Below, one piece after another: positions 26,442 through 35,645 of a DNA stretch of 64,000 nucleotides. The stretch's first letter is position 1; every line of letters begins with the position of its first letter. Under the pieces are notes generated by a model. It was not told the DNA's origin. It worked only from the letters and a program-made list of their open reading frames with translations, and made no database searches. The stretch comes from Aquimonas sp964586455. Its GTDB lineage: Bacteria; Pseudomonadota; Gammaproteobacteria; Xanthomonadales; Xanthomonadaceae. The stretch spans positions 1 through 64,000 of the forward strand of contig CAZPHV010000023.1 in NCBI GenBank assembly GCA_964586455.1, written 5' to 3'. A program made the position numbers and the translations under genes.

Positions 26442-27247
26442 ATGCGAACGGCGATCACCCGCTGTCGAAGCCGCCTCGCACTGGCCGTGCTCTGCGCTGC
26501 ACTATCGCCGGCCTGCGCGGCCTCGACTTCGACTTCGACCTTGCCCACTTCGGCGAAGACTGCGCAGGGAGAGGCCGCCACGCCGCCCCAACCACGAACA
26601 CGATCGCCCTTGGCGGGCGTGCTCGGAGAGCGCGGCGCGTTCGCTCAGATCGAATCCTTGCGCTTGCGTTCGGGCTGCACGCCAGCGCTCTGCGGCCCCC
26701 ACCAGATCGAGAACTACGAAGACCCGGCGCCGCCCGGCTGCACGCCGACGCGCTGCAGCGTGCAGGTGGACGCGGTCGAGCGGGTGGGTGAAGCGCAAGA
26801 GTTGCGCGTGATCGATGGCGCGCGCAGCGATCTGGTGAACGAGGGCACGGGGCCGGACCTGGAACTGGCCGATCGGCCCTTCTCCGCTGCGCGCGTGGGT
26901 TCACCGGATGCACCGTGGGGCTGTGCCTTGCGCTATCGCACGAGGGACTCGGACAGAGCGGCCGCCGCCAGCGCTGGACCACCCTGCTGCTGGTGCCGTA
27001 TGCGAACGGAGCCCACGGTCGGCGCGCTGCGCGCCTCACCGGCTGGTGGGCCGACTGCAAGGATATCGAGCAGGGCACCGCAGCAGATACGGTGCTGCTT
27101 CCGATGGTCGAGCCGGGTGACGAGGCCGATGCGGGTCTTGTGTTGAACCACTACCGCTGCGGTGCTGAGGGCTGCCGTCGCGATACCGAGGCAACGCCTT
27201 GGCGGGTGGAGATCAACGAAGCCGGAGAACTGCTTCGACGCGATTGA
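26442..27247 (+). pseudogene. Frameshifted lipoprotein gene
   Basis: ATG 26442 opens a lipoprotein signal (LALAVLCAALSPAC). The frame reads coherently to about ARVGSPDAPWGCALRYR near 26940, then turns into Cys/Arg-rich nonsense. An overlapping frame from about 26915 gives a sensible continuation (WTTLLLVPYANG..ARLTGWWADCKDIEQGT) to a stop at 27247. One base shift near 26920-26940 would join them into a protein of about 268 residues. It may be a real inactivating mutation or a sequencing error. Family unknown; cysteine-rich, periplasmic if made. Confidence 0.6.
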
Positions 27248-27402
27248 ACGGCGCAAGAGTGCAGGGCGTGAACACTTGGCAGCGCCGCCGCTCTCCGCGT
27301 GAGCTCTGACCGGATTCGCGAGATGCAGCCGTGCCCGTCTCAGTGGACTCAGGGAGTGGCACTGGTTGATGATCCACCCGCCATTTGCTCTGACGAATTC
27401 TC

Positions 27403-28017
27403 ATGATCCCCCTGCGTGTCATCGCTTTGCTGTTCTGTGCCCTTCTTGCCGGCTGCGCCACGACGGTGGACAAGCAGTTCGCCTCTCTAGACCAGGCGCG
27501 CTCCTGCTGCGCGTCGATCAGCGAGTTCAAGTTCGAACCGCTGCCCACGAAAGGCAGCAAGTTCAAGCTGGACGAGCGCGCGTCGGTCTTCGATTTCGAT
27601 TCCGGACGCAGCTACTTCAAGGCCTTTGAGCTGCCTGGCTCGGGCCTTCGGCGATATCGGGTCAAAACCTATTTCAACGGCATGTGGATCGGCCAGTACC
27701 TCGATCCTGTGATGCTGATCCTCGACGCTGAGCATCGCGAGTTGGCCCGGGCAGCGCTGCCGCTGCGCTTCGACGATGGCAATCTGTTCGGCGACCAGAA
27801 CGCACATCTGTATGGCTTCTTCGCGGTGGATGATGACGCCCGCTACCTGGTCGTGCTGACTGCGGCGTTCGAATCGGAAGCGCCGGTGGCGCAGACGGAT
27901 CCGTCGGTGATGGTCACCATGATCGGCCAGACGCCGATCGCGAGCCCGACGCCCGGAACATCGATCCGCCTGCATCGCTCGCCCACGGGAACGGTGCGCG
28001 TTGAGCCGCTGCCGTAG
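27403..28017 (+). CDS. MalM-like lipoprotein
   Basis: A 204-residue lipoprotein with lipobox LAGC. Residues 30-80 match the MalM (maltose operon periplasmic protein) pattern: SCCASISEFKFEPLP, then SVFDFDSGRSYFKAFELPG. The rest is a beta-rich domain with GLxxYRVKTYFNGMW and YLVVLTAAFESEA. MalM has no known enzymatic role. No maltose uptake or utilisation genes are nearby, so the name reflects fold only. ATG 27403 begins the signal. Thirteen bases separate its stop from the next start, so the next two genes are probably in its operon. Confidence 0.8.
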   Translation: MIPLRVIALLFCALLAGCATTVDKQFASLDQARSCCASISEFKFEPLPTKGSKFKLDERASVFDFDSGRSYFKAFELPGSGLRRYRVKTYFNGMWIGQYLDPVMLILDAEHRELARAALPLRFDDGNLFGDQNAHLYGFFAVDDDARYLVVLTAAFESEAPVAQTDPSVMVTMIGQTPIASPTPGTSIRLHRSPTGTVRVEPLP

Positions 28018-28030
28018 GGCTGCGGGCGGC

Positions 28031-28408
28031 ATGGACACCATGGACACTGCACGCTGGTTCCTGCGCACCTATCCACGCCTTTCGCAACTTGCGCACGTGC
28101 TGTCGATCGCCTGGTTGGTGCTGCTGGCGGTGACCTTGGCCCAGCCTTTCCTGGGCCTGCCGGAGGTGGCCCCGGATGCGCCGCTGAGCGCGCCTGAGAC
28201 GCTCCTGCTGGTCTTCGCCGCCGGCACACTGTTGATCTCGACGCTGCTGATACTGGTCGCCACCCTGATCGTGCTGCCGGCCCGTTCGAGTCTTGAAGGG
28301 TGGCAGCCGTTCCTGCTTGTTGCCTGGTGGCTCCCTTTCATGGGGCTGCCGCTGTACCTGAGCTACCGGCGCCTGCGTGATGGTCCTGTTTCGAACCTGT
28401 GCTCATGA
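28031..28408 (+). CDS. Small membrane protein, 125 residues
   Basis: Three hydrophobic helices (HVLSIAWLVLLAVTLAQPFLG, LLLVFAAGTLLISTLLILVATLIVL and PFLLVAWWLPFMGLPLYL), with a short charged tail. No known family. Its stop overlaps the start of the next gene (ATGA at 28405-28408), and it begins 13 bases after the MalM-like gene, implying a three-gene operon. Confidence 0.7.
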   Translation: MDTMDTARWFLRTYPRLSQLAHVLSIAWLVLLAVTLAQPFLGLPEVAPDAPLSAPETLLLVFAAGTLLISTLLILVATLIVLPARSSLEGWQPFLLVAWWLPFMGLPLYLSYRRLRDGPVSNLCS

Positions 28409-29268
28409 GGTCAGCGATGCCCGAGGCCCCTTCTTTGGGTAAGTGGTGTGCATTCCGAAGCCTCGTGCGCTGCGGATGGGTGTTCGCCCTGGCCCTGCTC
28501 TCGGCGTGTGGTGAACAGACGCCGCCGCCGCCTTCGGCAGAGTTCCATGCGCGCGCCGCACTGGAGCAGCTGGATGGCGGAGGTCTGCGCGGCGGGGTGC
28601 TCGAGCAGGCTGCTGCGGACCTATCGCGTGCGCGAAAAATCGACGCCAGTGACCCCTGGGTGGCGCTGGCGTCGTCTGAGCTCGTGCTGGCACTGGGCTA
28701 CCGCAGTGGCGATGCCTTCCGCGGCAGGAGCTATGCACCCGAGGCCATCGCGCAGGCTGAGCGGCTGCTGCAGCGGGCATTGCAGGCAGACCCACCAATC
28801 GCCCGTGCCTACCGCAGCCAGGCGCGGCTGCAGATTCTGCGCGGGCAGCGGCGGCAGGCATGGGAGACGCTCAACACCGCCTACGCCCTGGAGCCGGAAC
28901 ACCACCGGCCGTGGCTGCTGCGTGGCGTGATTGCGCTGCAGATGAAAGATCCGCAACGCGCGAAGACGCAGCTTGATGAGGCTGAGCGGTGGGCCGACTC
29001 GGACGCCGCGAGGATTTCGGTGTTGCGGCAACGTGCTCGAATGGAACGCGTGCACGGCACACCTGAGTCCGAGCTCGCGCAGCTGCGCCGCATCATTGAG
29101 ATCGACCCCAGCGCTGCACATGCACACGGAAACCTGGGTGCTGCGCTGCTGCGCATGAAGCGCTACGAGGAGGCGATCTACGCTCTTGAGCGGGCGCTGG
29201 CGATTGAGCGCTATCCACTGGCGGAGCAGCAGTTGGCTAGAGCGCGACAGGGGCTTGCATCGCGCTAG
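28405..29268 (+). CDS. TPR-repeat lipoprotein (copy 2)
   Basis: A 287-residue lipoprotein with lipobox LSAC, paralogous to the 8042 gene. ATG 28405 is chosen because it overlaps the previous stop (ATGA); ATG 28417 is the alternative. TPR-like helices span most of the mature part. Bases 28957-29261 are identical to 8579-8883, whereas the upstream two-thirds carry many substitutions between the copies. Unlike copy 1, this copy is coupled to a MalM-like lipoprotein and a membrane protein. Confidence 0.85.
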   Translation: MRSAMPEAPSLGKWCAFRSLVRCGWVFALALLSACGEQTPPPPSAEFHARAALEQLDGGGLRGGVLEQAAADLSRARKIDASDPWVALASSELVLALGYRSGDAFRGRSYAPEAIAQAERLLQRALQADPPIARAYRSQARLQILRGQRRQAWETLNTAYALEPEHHRPWLLRGVIALQMKDPQRAKTQLDEAERWADSDAARISVLRQRARMERVHGTPESELAQLRRIIEIDPSAAHAHGNLGAALLRMKRYEEAIYALERALAIERYPLAEQQLARARQGLASR

Positions 29269-29587
29269 GCCAGTACAGCGGGCGTTCTGAAGCCGAGCCT
29301 GCGAGAGCACGTGCTGGCGAGGGTTACACCGGGTTGACCCCGCGCTGGTCGGGGTGCCAGTCGCGTGCGCTGCCCTAGCCCGCGCCCGGGCGTTCGGAAA
29401 CCGACAGACCTCACAGCCCATGCGGTGAGACTTTTTGTTCGCTGGCGACACTCTTCGGCCGGGGCGTGGTTTCAGAACCACGCGATGGGGGCTGAGGCGT
29501 GCGTTCACCGAGTGTCCGCGCTGTGCGTGGGCGCGTGGAGGGCAACGTTCGAGCCTTGATGTGGCCGTGACTCGGAGGTGCGTCGAC
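29269..29587. other. Spacer before the SGNH hydrolase gene
   Basis: No gene is seen. A hairpin GTGGTT TCAG AACCAC lies at about 29466-29481, and a GC-rich hairpin near 29380. The promoter of the following operon probably lies here, but I see no clear -35/-10 pair. Confidence 0.4.
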
Positions 29588-30502
29588 ATGGAGCTGATCT
29601 CTCACTGGATCGACTGGCGCGAGGCGATGGGCAGTCCCAACAGCCGTCAGCGCCGGGAGGTCACGAAACTGCTGAAGCACCGCCCAATGCTGATGTACTT
29701 GGGCGATTCCTGGTTCTCCACGCCGCTTTACCGCAACCTCGCCAGGCAGAGCGCCAAGCCCATCGATGGCATGGGCATCGTGCTCGGCAAGCCCGGTGGT
29801 CTGGCCGCGGATCTGCTCTCCACGTCCGCGTTGGACAGCCTGCAAGGGCGCCTGCTTGCCAACGAATTCGATGCGCTGATCGTGAGCGCCGGCGGCAATG
29901 ACTCGCTCTCGGATCGCTTGAAGCAGGTCTTCGCTGCTTGGACAAGCAGCACGCCGCGTGCAGCAAAGATCAGCGCGGACCAAGCCTTTGATGTGCTGGT
30001 GAATGCCGGCATCTTCGACGATGGAAAGGGCGGCGGGATTCTCGGGCGTTACCGTGCGCTGCTGCAGATGGCCAAGCGCGTCCAGGCGCAGCGTCCGCAC
30101 TTTCGCGTGATCGGGCACACCTATGCGCCCTTGAAGCGCATCGGCCAGGAGGCCGATCTGACCGTCGCCAACATCGGACTGCTGGCTTTCGTGAAGGGCA
30201 GCGTCGGGCCCTGGCTGTGGAGCGTCATGCGGCATGTTCTGGCCGACAAGGAGGCCGGGCGCCTGTTCGCGCGCCGGCTGCTGCTGGACGGCTTCAGAAC
30301 CCTCGTGCTGGATCGGCTCGTCTCCGACTTTCCCGGTCTCTTCAGTTATGCCGACTTCAGCACCCTTGTCGGTATCGACGTCGACGCCTTCTGGTACGAC
30401 GAGATCCACCCCAACGAGGCGGGCTTCGCGCGCATGGCGCCGCTGCTCAACGACCGCATTCGCGAGGCCTTGCCGGCGGACAAGAGAGCCGCCGTGCCTT
30501 GA
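29588..30502 (+). CDS. SGNH/GDSL-family hydrolase
   Basis: A 304-residue protein with SGNH hydrolase blocks: GDSW at 39-42 (nucleophile Ser41), GGND near residue 103 (oxyanion Asn) and DEIHPNEAGF near 275 (catalytic Asp-x-x-His). Such enzymes are esterases, lipases or deacetylases. No signal peptide is visible, so a cytoplasmic location is likely unless export is indirect. CGGAGG lies about 10 bases before ATG 29588. It precedes the patatin gene by 83 bases on the same strand, so the two esterase-type enzymes may act together on lipids. Confidence 0.85.
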   Translation: MELISHWIDWREAMGSPNSRQRREVTKLLKHRPMLMYLGDSWFSTPLYRNLARQSAKPIDGMGIVLGKPGGLAADLLSTSALDSLQGRLLANEFDALIVSAGGNDSLSDRLKQVFAAWTSSTPRAAKISADQAFDVLVNAGIFDDGKGGGILGRYRALLQMAKRVQAQRPHFRVIGHTYAPLKRIGQEADLTVANIGLLAFVKGSVGPWLWSVMRHVLADKEAGRLFARRLLLDGFRTLVLDRLVSDFPGLFSYADFSTLVGIDVDAFWYDEIHPNEAGFARMAPLLNDRIREALPADKRAAVP

Positions 30503-30585
30503 CGTGCGGTAAGGCCCTGAGGCGCGCGGGGGCGCGCCTTCGTGGTGGTGATTCCTGACTTGATGTGATTCTGCAAGGGGGTTCC

Positions 30586-33500
30586 ATGAGCGGGCAGATC
30601 GGCATTGGTGAAAGCGGCAACGCGGGTCAGGATCCATCTCAGTCAGAACTAGGCGATGCACCAGCTCCGCAGCGAGACGGGTGCTCCGGCGATCGAGGTC
30701 CTCACGCGCTTTGCTTCTCGGGAGGCGGCATCCGCAGCGCCACCTTCAACCTCGGTGTGCTGCAGGAACTGGCGCGAACCGGCCGGCTGAAGACATTCGA
30801 CTATCTGTCGACGGTATCGGGCGGGGGCTACATCGGGGCCTGGTTTGTTGCGCAGATTGCGCGTGCGCGGAATGACAGGATCGAAAAGGAGGAGGCGAGA
30901 AGAAAGGCCAAGCTGAGCTCATTGGCCAATGACGGCGAGGACACCGAAGGGTCGTGCGATCCGCAGGGACCGCGCGACGGAAGGGTGCTCGCCAGCCAAG
31001 AGGAGAATGCCGAGTGGCGCGCGCCCTCGCAGAAACACGAGGTCGACAAGGAACCGACCCAAGGCACCACAGCGTCGAAACCATCGTCCGAGAACTGTGA
31101 GGCTATCCAAGAGCCGCAGAATACGGAGGACACGAACAAAGAGCAGAAGCTCACCGAAGACGAGAAGACAGCGATAGCCGAGCAGGCTCGGCTGGATGTC
31201 ATCCAGAGCCTCGCGCGCGCTGATGAAGCAGGTGAGCCGCAAGCGAACAAGGCATCTGCAGAAAGCCTCAATGTACCTTTGGCACTGAAATGGCTGCGGG
31301 ACTACAGCAACTACCTGAGCCCGACCTGGGGCCTTTCCAAGGACGCCTTGAGCCTTGCCTCCATCTACCTGCGCAACCTTGCGATCCACTGGATGATTCT
31401 GCTGCCGGTGCTGCTCGCGGCGCTGCTGGTGCCGCGCGTTGTGCACCGGATCGTTCAGGACGCTTCGGACCACGTGTCGTGGATTGTCTGGGCCGTGGTT
31501 GCATCAACCTTGCTGATGGCGGCCTTCTCCACCAATGGGCCGCCGGCCGAGGGTGAGGAGAGGTCGTCCCGTGTCAACCTCGTCTGGCATGCAGTGTGCT
31601 TTACCCTGCCGTTATTGGTGATTCCGATCGGGCTCATCGCCCTGGTGAGCACCAAGGAGGGCCTAATCGCCCTGAACGGGGTGCTGAAGTTGGTGTCGTT
31701 CGGAGTTTTCCCAACTACCGTCTTCGAGGACGGGTTCGAAAGGTGGGAAACCAGTGCCGCAGGCGCTTTGTCTACTGCTGCGGGCTTTGCCTTTGCCGGT
31801 GCGGTGCTCTACCTGTGCGGAAGCCTGCTTCTGCTGTTCGTTCGTTCGCTGCCTTGGATTCTTTACAAGGATGGAGACTGGCGATTCCGGATGCTCAGGC
31901 GGCTCAAGTTCGAGCCAAGCGCGATCGCAGCCAAGAACTTCGAGAAGTGGTCGGAGAGATTTCCCCTGAGACTCGCGCTTGGCGTCGTCAGCGGCGCGTT
32001 GATTGGCGCGTTCTGCGGGCTTGCTGCGGCGATCTCGGCCGCCAATGCGTCGTCGTGGGGCATGTATCCGGAGCTCCGTACGGCCTTGCTGCCGGTGCTG
32101 TTCGTGTTCGCGATCTGGCTGGGCTCGGTGCTGCGGGTGGCGATCGCCACCCGAGCGTCGAATGAGCTCGCGCGCGAATGGTGGGCCCGAGCGACCGGCG
32201 CGACCTTGGTCGGCCTGCTGGTCTGGGTCGTGCTCGCCTTGCTCGTTCTGTGGCTGCCGCTGTTCGTACTGGAGCTGCCCTTGCTGCGTACCGGTTGGGC
32301 GGCAGGCACCGCGGGCTTGGGCGGCTTCCTCTTTGCTGCCGCGACTGCCGCGGTCGGCTTCTGGAGCAAGCACGGCACGAGTCTTGAGCAGCATGTGGAA
32401 CGTTGGCGGGATCGCCTCGGCAAGCGGCTGACCGAGATCGCTGCGCTCGTGACTCTGCTCGGTGCGTCTCTGTTGCTGAACCTGCTGGTGGGCCAAGCCG
32501 CTTCCCAACCCGCTCGGAGCCGTCAGGATTCGAGCGCCACTGCGATGCTGTATGCCTGCGCATCTTCTGCACGTGCAAATGTACTTGGGGCTGACGTTAA
32601 CGCGTTCCATCCGGTTACCTGCAGCGTGGGAGGCATGCTCTTGGCAGATATGCCCGGGCGGGGATTTTCCGAGGCCGATATCGAGGGCGCGCGAAACCGG
32701 TTTGTCGCCTGCTGTGTCTTGAAGCCCGACAGCCTAACTCTCGCCAGTGACCAGGATGTCTGCCCTTCAGGCTCGGACAGTCTCAACCGAAGCAGCGTTG
32801 AGGAGCGATCGACTGGAGTCCTCAGGCAGCATGCGGTCGATATGCCCTGTGTTCTATCGACTGAATCGAAAGAGCAAAGCCTTGGCAAGAAAGGGGAATC
32901 CGGCACTACCGGTCACGCTGCGCAGGTGAAGTCGACGATCCATCTGCCGGCCGCGCTCCCCTGGTCCATCCGCATGGCGGCCGACTATCGGATGGGTCTC
33001 GAGTACACGAGCACTCCAGGGCTGCTGCTAAGCCTGCTTGGGATGCTGGTCTTCTCGATACTGATGGCCTGGCGGACTGGCGCCAACACCTACTCCCTGC
33101 AGTCGATGTACGCCAATCGATTGGTACGCGCCTATCTGGGCGCATCCAACTTCAGTCGTCGTGAAGTCGACCCGCAGCTGCGCTTCAACGACAGCGACGA
33201 CATGCCTCTGCATCAACTCAAGGACATCAAGCCTGAGCTGGTCATCAACGCCGCGCTGAACCACACTCGCGCAGAGCCGCACACCCTGGCCTGGCAGCAG
33301 CGCAAGGCGTCGCACTTCACCTTTACCCCGAGCTTGTGCGGAAGCCGAGCCGCCGCGTCTGTGGATGCGGCGCCAATGCTGCCACCATTGGGCTTCCAAC
33401 GAACCGAGTACTACCGTTTGGACCGCAAGTCGGCGGCCACAGGAAACCGAAAGGAGGACAGGGATCTGGTGACGCTCGGCCAGGCCATCAGCCTCAGCGG

Positions 33501-35025
33501 TGCGGCGGTGTCGCCGAGCATGGGCTACCACTCCTCGCCGGCGGTGTCCGCGGTACTCGCGCTGTTCAACCTGCGGCTGGGCAGCTGGGCGCTGAGGCCC
33601 CAGCAGGAGAGAGGGGACGGAACGTCCACGGCCCACACGTTCTGGCAGCGTTTGCTGGACCCCTGGTGCCTGTTGTTGAAGGAGTTTTCTTCGAGCGTTG
33701 GAACCCGCGGCAGGTTCGTCTATCTGTCCGACGGCGGACACTTCGAGAACCTTGGCGTCTACAGCATGTTGCAGCAAAGATGCCGCTACATCCTTGTGGT
33801 GGATGCCGGTGCGGATCCCGCGTACGAGTTCGCTGACCTCGAAAATCTTGTTCGCAAGGCGCGGGTGGATCTTGGGGTGGAGATCAAGATCACCGAGGCG
33901 GAGGCCTGCATGAAGGCGATCCGCGAGGGGCGACTGCGCTACCTGCACGCGCGCATCTGTTATCCGGGATCCCTCGATGCAGAGAACGCGCCTTCGACCG
34001 AAGGCGAACTCGTGCTGGTGAAGCCTGTGCTGTGTGGAGACGAGCCTTTTGACGTGCTGCGCTACGCCGAAACCGTCGCCAAGCGAGGTTCGAGATTTCC
34101 GCAACAGTCGACCTCGGATCAGTTCTTCGATGAAGCACAGTTCGAGTCCTATCGGATTCTGGGAAGACATAGCGTTCGCGAGGTGTTGGGTGAGGACGGC
34201 AAGCAGCCCCCAAGGCCGATGCAAGCGATGCGTGAGCCACAGGTGCCACTGGCTGCTCAGCAGCCCCAGGAGAAAGTGAACAGTCCGGTCAGCGCGGTCG
34301 GAACGACGGGCTCGCAAGGTTGGATGAGCGGTGCCATCGATGCCGTGAACTCGCTGGGCTCGGTGGGACAGGCGGCGGTGCTCGCATCCGCGATTGGTGT
34401 GATCGGTGTGACCGGCGTGGTGACCCTCAAGGACCCGACGGTATCGATCGATCAAGCGAGCCTGCAGGAGCTGCGCGACATGCGCATGGCGTTCGACGAT
34501 GAGAGTCTGACTCGACTACAGGACTTGAATTGGAAGGTCGATCTCAACGAGGCGGGCCAGGTGAGACTGGATGTTTCGGGGCTTGGCGCTCAACTTACGG
34601 ACGGGCTCAAGCAGATCGATTGGTCAGAGGTGCTGCAAAGCCCAGCATGGGTAAACCTGCGCCAAGAGCTTGCTTCGGTACGGGGCGAGATCGCGCTCAC
34701 GTTGCAGAACCCAGGCGACCCGGCGATCAGGGTGCGGGTGGAAAACCCGAGTGCCGGTGGCGTTGAGCCGGACTTGCTCGATAGGTTGGACAACATAACG
34801 CGGGCACTTGATAGCGCTGCGCTCTCGGTGCAGCGCTCCACTCAGAACCTCGATGGTGTGGTGACGAGGCTCCGAGATGCGGTGGACGAACTCTCTAGCG
34901 CGGTGGAAGCGGGGAACCCGAAGAATATCCTGGAGGCGCTAGGGAATATCAGCAAAGAACTAGGGGAAATCGCGTCGCGGATCGACGAGATCTCGCCGCG
35001 CAACACCGTGAGGGCTTCCCGATGA
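30586..35025 (+). CDS. Very large membrane-embedded patatin-like phospholipase
   Basis: A 1479-residue protein. The patatin N-terminal elements are SGGGIRSA at 45-52 (oxyanion hole) and TVSGGGYIG with Ser78 as nucleophile. The catalytic Asp lies far downstream in LSDGGHFENLG (Asp1049). Between them sit a charged, low-complexity linker (about 90-220) and several membrane helices (about 270-760), so the catalytic domain is split by a membrane module. The C-terminal 250 residues have one hydrophobic segment (AVLASAIGVIGVTGVV) and a helical coiled-coil-like tail. Patatins hydrolyse acyl ester bonds of phospholipids. AAGGGGG supports ATG 30586. The next lipoprotein gene overlaps by 4 bases. An effector or membrane-remodelling role is possible. 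Confidence 0.85.
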   Translation: MSGQIGIGESGNAGQDPSQSELGDAPAPQRDGCSGDRGPHALCFSGGGIRSATFNLGVLQELARTGRLKTFDYLSTVSGGGYIGAWFVAQIARARNDRIEKEEARRKAKLSSLANDGEDTEGSCDPQGPRDGRVLASQEENAEWRAPSQKHEVDKEPTQGTTASKPSSENCEAIQEPQNTEDTNKEQKLTEDEKTAIAEQARLDVIQSLARADEAGEPQANKASAESLNVPLALKWLRDYSNYLSPTWGLSKDALSLASIYLRNLAIHWMILLPVLLAALLVPRVVHRIVQDASDHVSWIVWAVVASTLLMAAFSTNGPPAEGEERSSRVNLVWHAVCFTLPLLVIPIGLIALVSTKEGLIALNGVLKLVSFGVFPTTVFEDGFERWETSAAGALSTAAGFAFAGAVLYLCGSLLLLFVRSLPWILYKDGDWRFRMLRRLKFEPSAIAAKNFEKWSERFPLRLALGVVSGALIGAFCGLAAAISAANASSWGMYPELRTALLPVLFVFAIWLGSVLRVAIATRASNELAREWWARATGATLVGLLVWVVLALLVLWLPLFVLELPLLRTGWAAGTAGLGGFLFAAATAAVGFWSKHGTSLEQHVERWRDRLGKRLTEIAALVTLLGASLLLNLLVGQAASQPARSRQDSSATAMLYACASSARANVLGADVNAFHPVTCSVGGMLLADMPGRGFSEADIEGARNRFVACCVLKPDSLTLASDQDVCPSGSDSLNRSSVEERSTGVLRQHAVDMPCVLSTESKEQSLGKKGESGTTGHAAQVKSTIHLPAALPWSIRMAADYRMGLEYTSTPGLLLSLLGMLVFSILMAWRTGANTYSLQSMYANRLVRAYLGASNFSRREVDPQLRFNDSDDMPLHQLKDIKPELVINAALNHTRAEPHTLAWQQRKASHFTFTPSLCGSRAAASVDAAPMLPPLGFQRTEYYRLDRKSAATGNRKEDRDLVTLGQAISLSGAAVSPSMGYHSSPAVSAVLALFNLRLGSWALRPQQERGDGTSTAHTFWQRLLDPWCLLLKEFSSSVGTRGRFVYLSDGGHFENLGVYSMLQQRCRYILVVDAGADPAYEFADLENLVRKARVDLGVEIKITEAEACMKAIREGRLRYLHARICYPGSLDAENAPSTEGELVLVKPVLCGDEPFDVLRYAETVAKRGSRFPQQSTSDQFFDEAQFESYRILGRHSVREVLGEDGKQPPRPMQAMREPQVPLAAQQPQEKVNSPVSAVGTTGSQGWMSGAIDAVNSLGSVGQAAVLASAIGVIGVTGVVTLKDPTVSIDQASLQELRDMRMAFDDESLTRLQDLNWKVDLNEAGQVRLDVSGLGAQLTDGLKQIDWSEVLQSPAWVNLRQELASVRGEIALTLQNPGDPAIRVRVENPSAGGVEPDLLDRLDNITRALDSAALSVQRSTQNLDGVVTRLRDAVDELSSAVEAGNPKNILEALGNISKELGEIASRIDEISPRNTVRASR

Positions 35026-35645
35026 GCACGTTGTGCCGAGGCAAGCTGGGCCTGCTGACCATCATCGTTGCCGTCTGTCTGAGCGGCTGCCAGACCACAC
35101 GCGGGGCCTGGTACTTCCAGAGAGAGCCTGGCCGCGAGCCGCTCGCCGGGGAGTGCGACGCGACCACGCGCGCATGTCTCTATCTCAGCGTGTTGAATGA
35201 CAGCCGCAGGTCACTCCCGGTGAGCGCGATCCGTGTGTATTCGAGCCCGGCGCCTAGGCTCGGTCTCGTGCGGGGCAGTCATGAGACCTGGTCCTGTAGG
35301 CGCGCTGACGACGCAGAGCCCCTTCAGCTTCAACCCGGAGAGTTGGTCGTGGTCGCGCTGCCTCATGCAGAACCGGCGGCGTGCATGGTTCCCATGCACG
35401 CTGAACTGCTGGACCAGCAAGGTGGGAGCCTAGCGCGGGTACTTATTGGCTCGAACCAACCGGACTCGATTCCTGCGTCATGGCTGAAGTGCCATCAGCG
35501 AGTCGCGGCAAGCCTTGGGTCACTCGAACTGACTCACAGGTGTGATGCAGGTCAGTCGCAAGCAAGTGTTGCCCGCTGTGCGGGAGAGGCATGTTTGCCC
35601 ATGCCATTTGCGTGCTGTATCAGCGAGCCGCCGAGCTCCCGTTGA
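35022..35645 (+). CDS. Lipoprotein encoded with the patatin
   Basis: A 207-residue lipoprotein with lipobox LSGC (IIVAVCLSGC). The mature part has nine or so cysteines in pairs (ECDATTRACLY, SWLKCHQRV, HRCDAGQ, RCAGEACLPMPFACC), suggesting a disulfide-rich periplasmic fold. Family not recognised. ATG overlaps the patatin stop by 4 bases (ATGA), so translation is coupled. By analogy with phospholipase effectors and their periplasmic lipoprotein immunity partners, it could inhibit the patatin or localise it; this is inference. Confidence 0.75.
   Translation: MSTLCRGKLGLLTIIVAVCLSGCQTTRGAWYFQREPGREPLAGECDATTRACLYLSVLNDSRRSLPVSAIRVYSSPAPRLGLVRGSHETWSCRRADDAEPLQLQPGELVVVALPHAEPAACMVPMHAELLDQQGGSLARVLIGSNQPDSIPASWLKCHQRVAASLGSLELTHRCDAGQSQASVARCAGEACLPMPFACCISEPPSSR

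Noticed and set aside
29411..30661. A 416-codon minus-strand frame
   Set aside because: Antisense to the SGNH hydrolase gene, whose catalytic blocks are intact.
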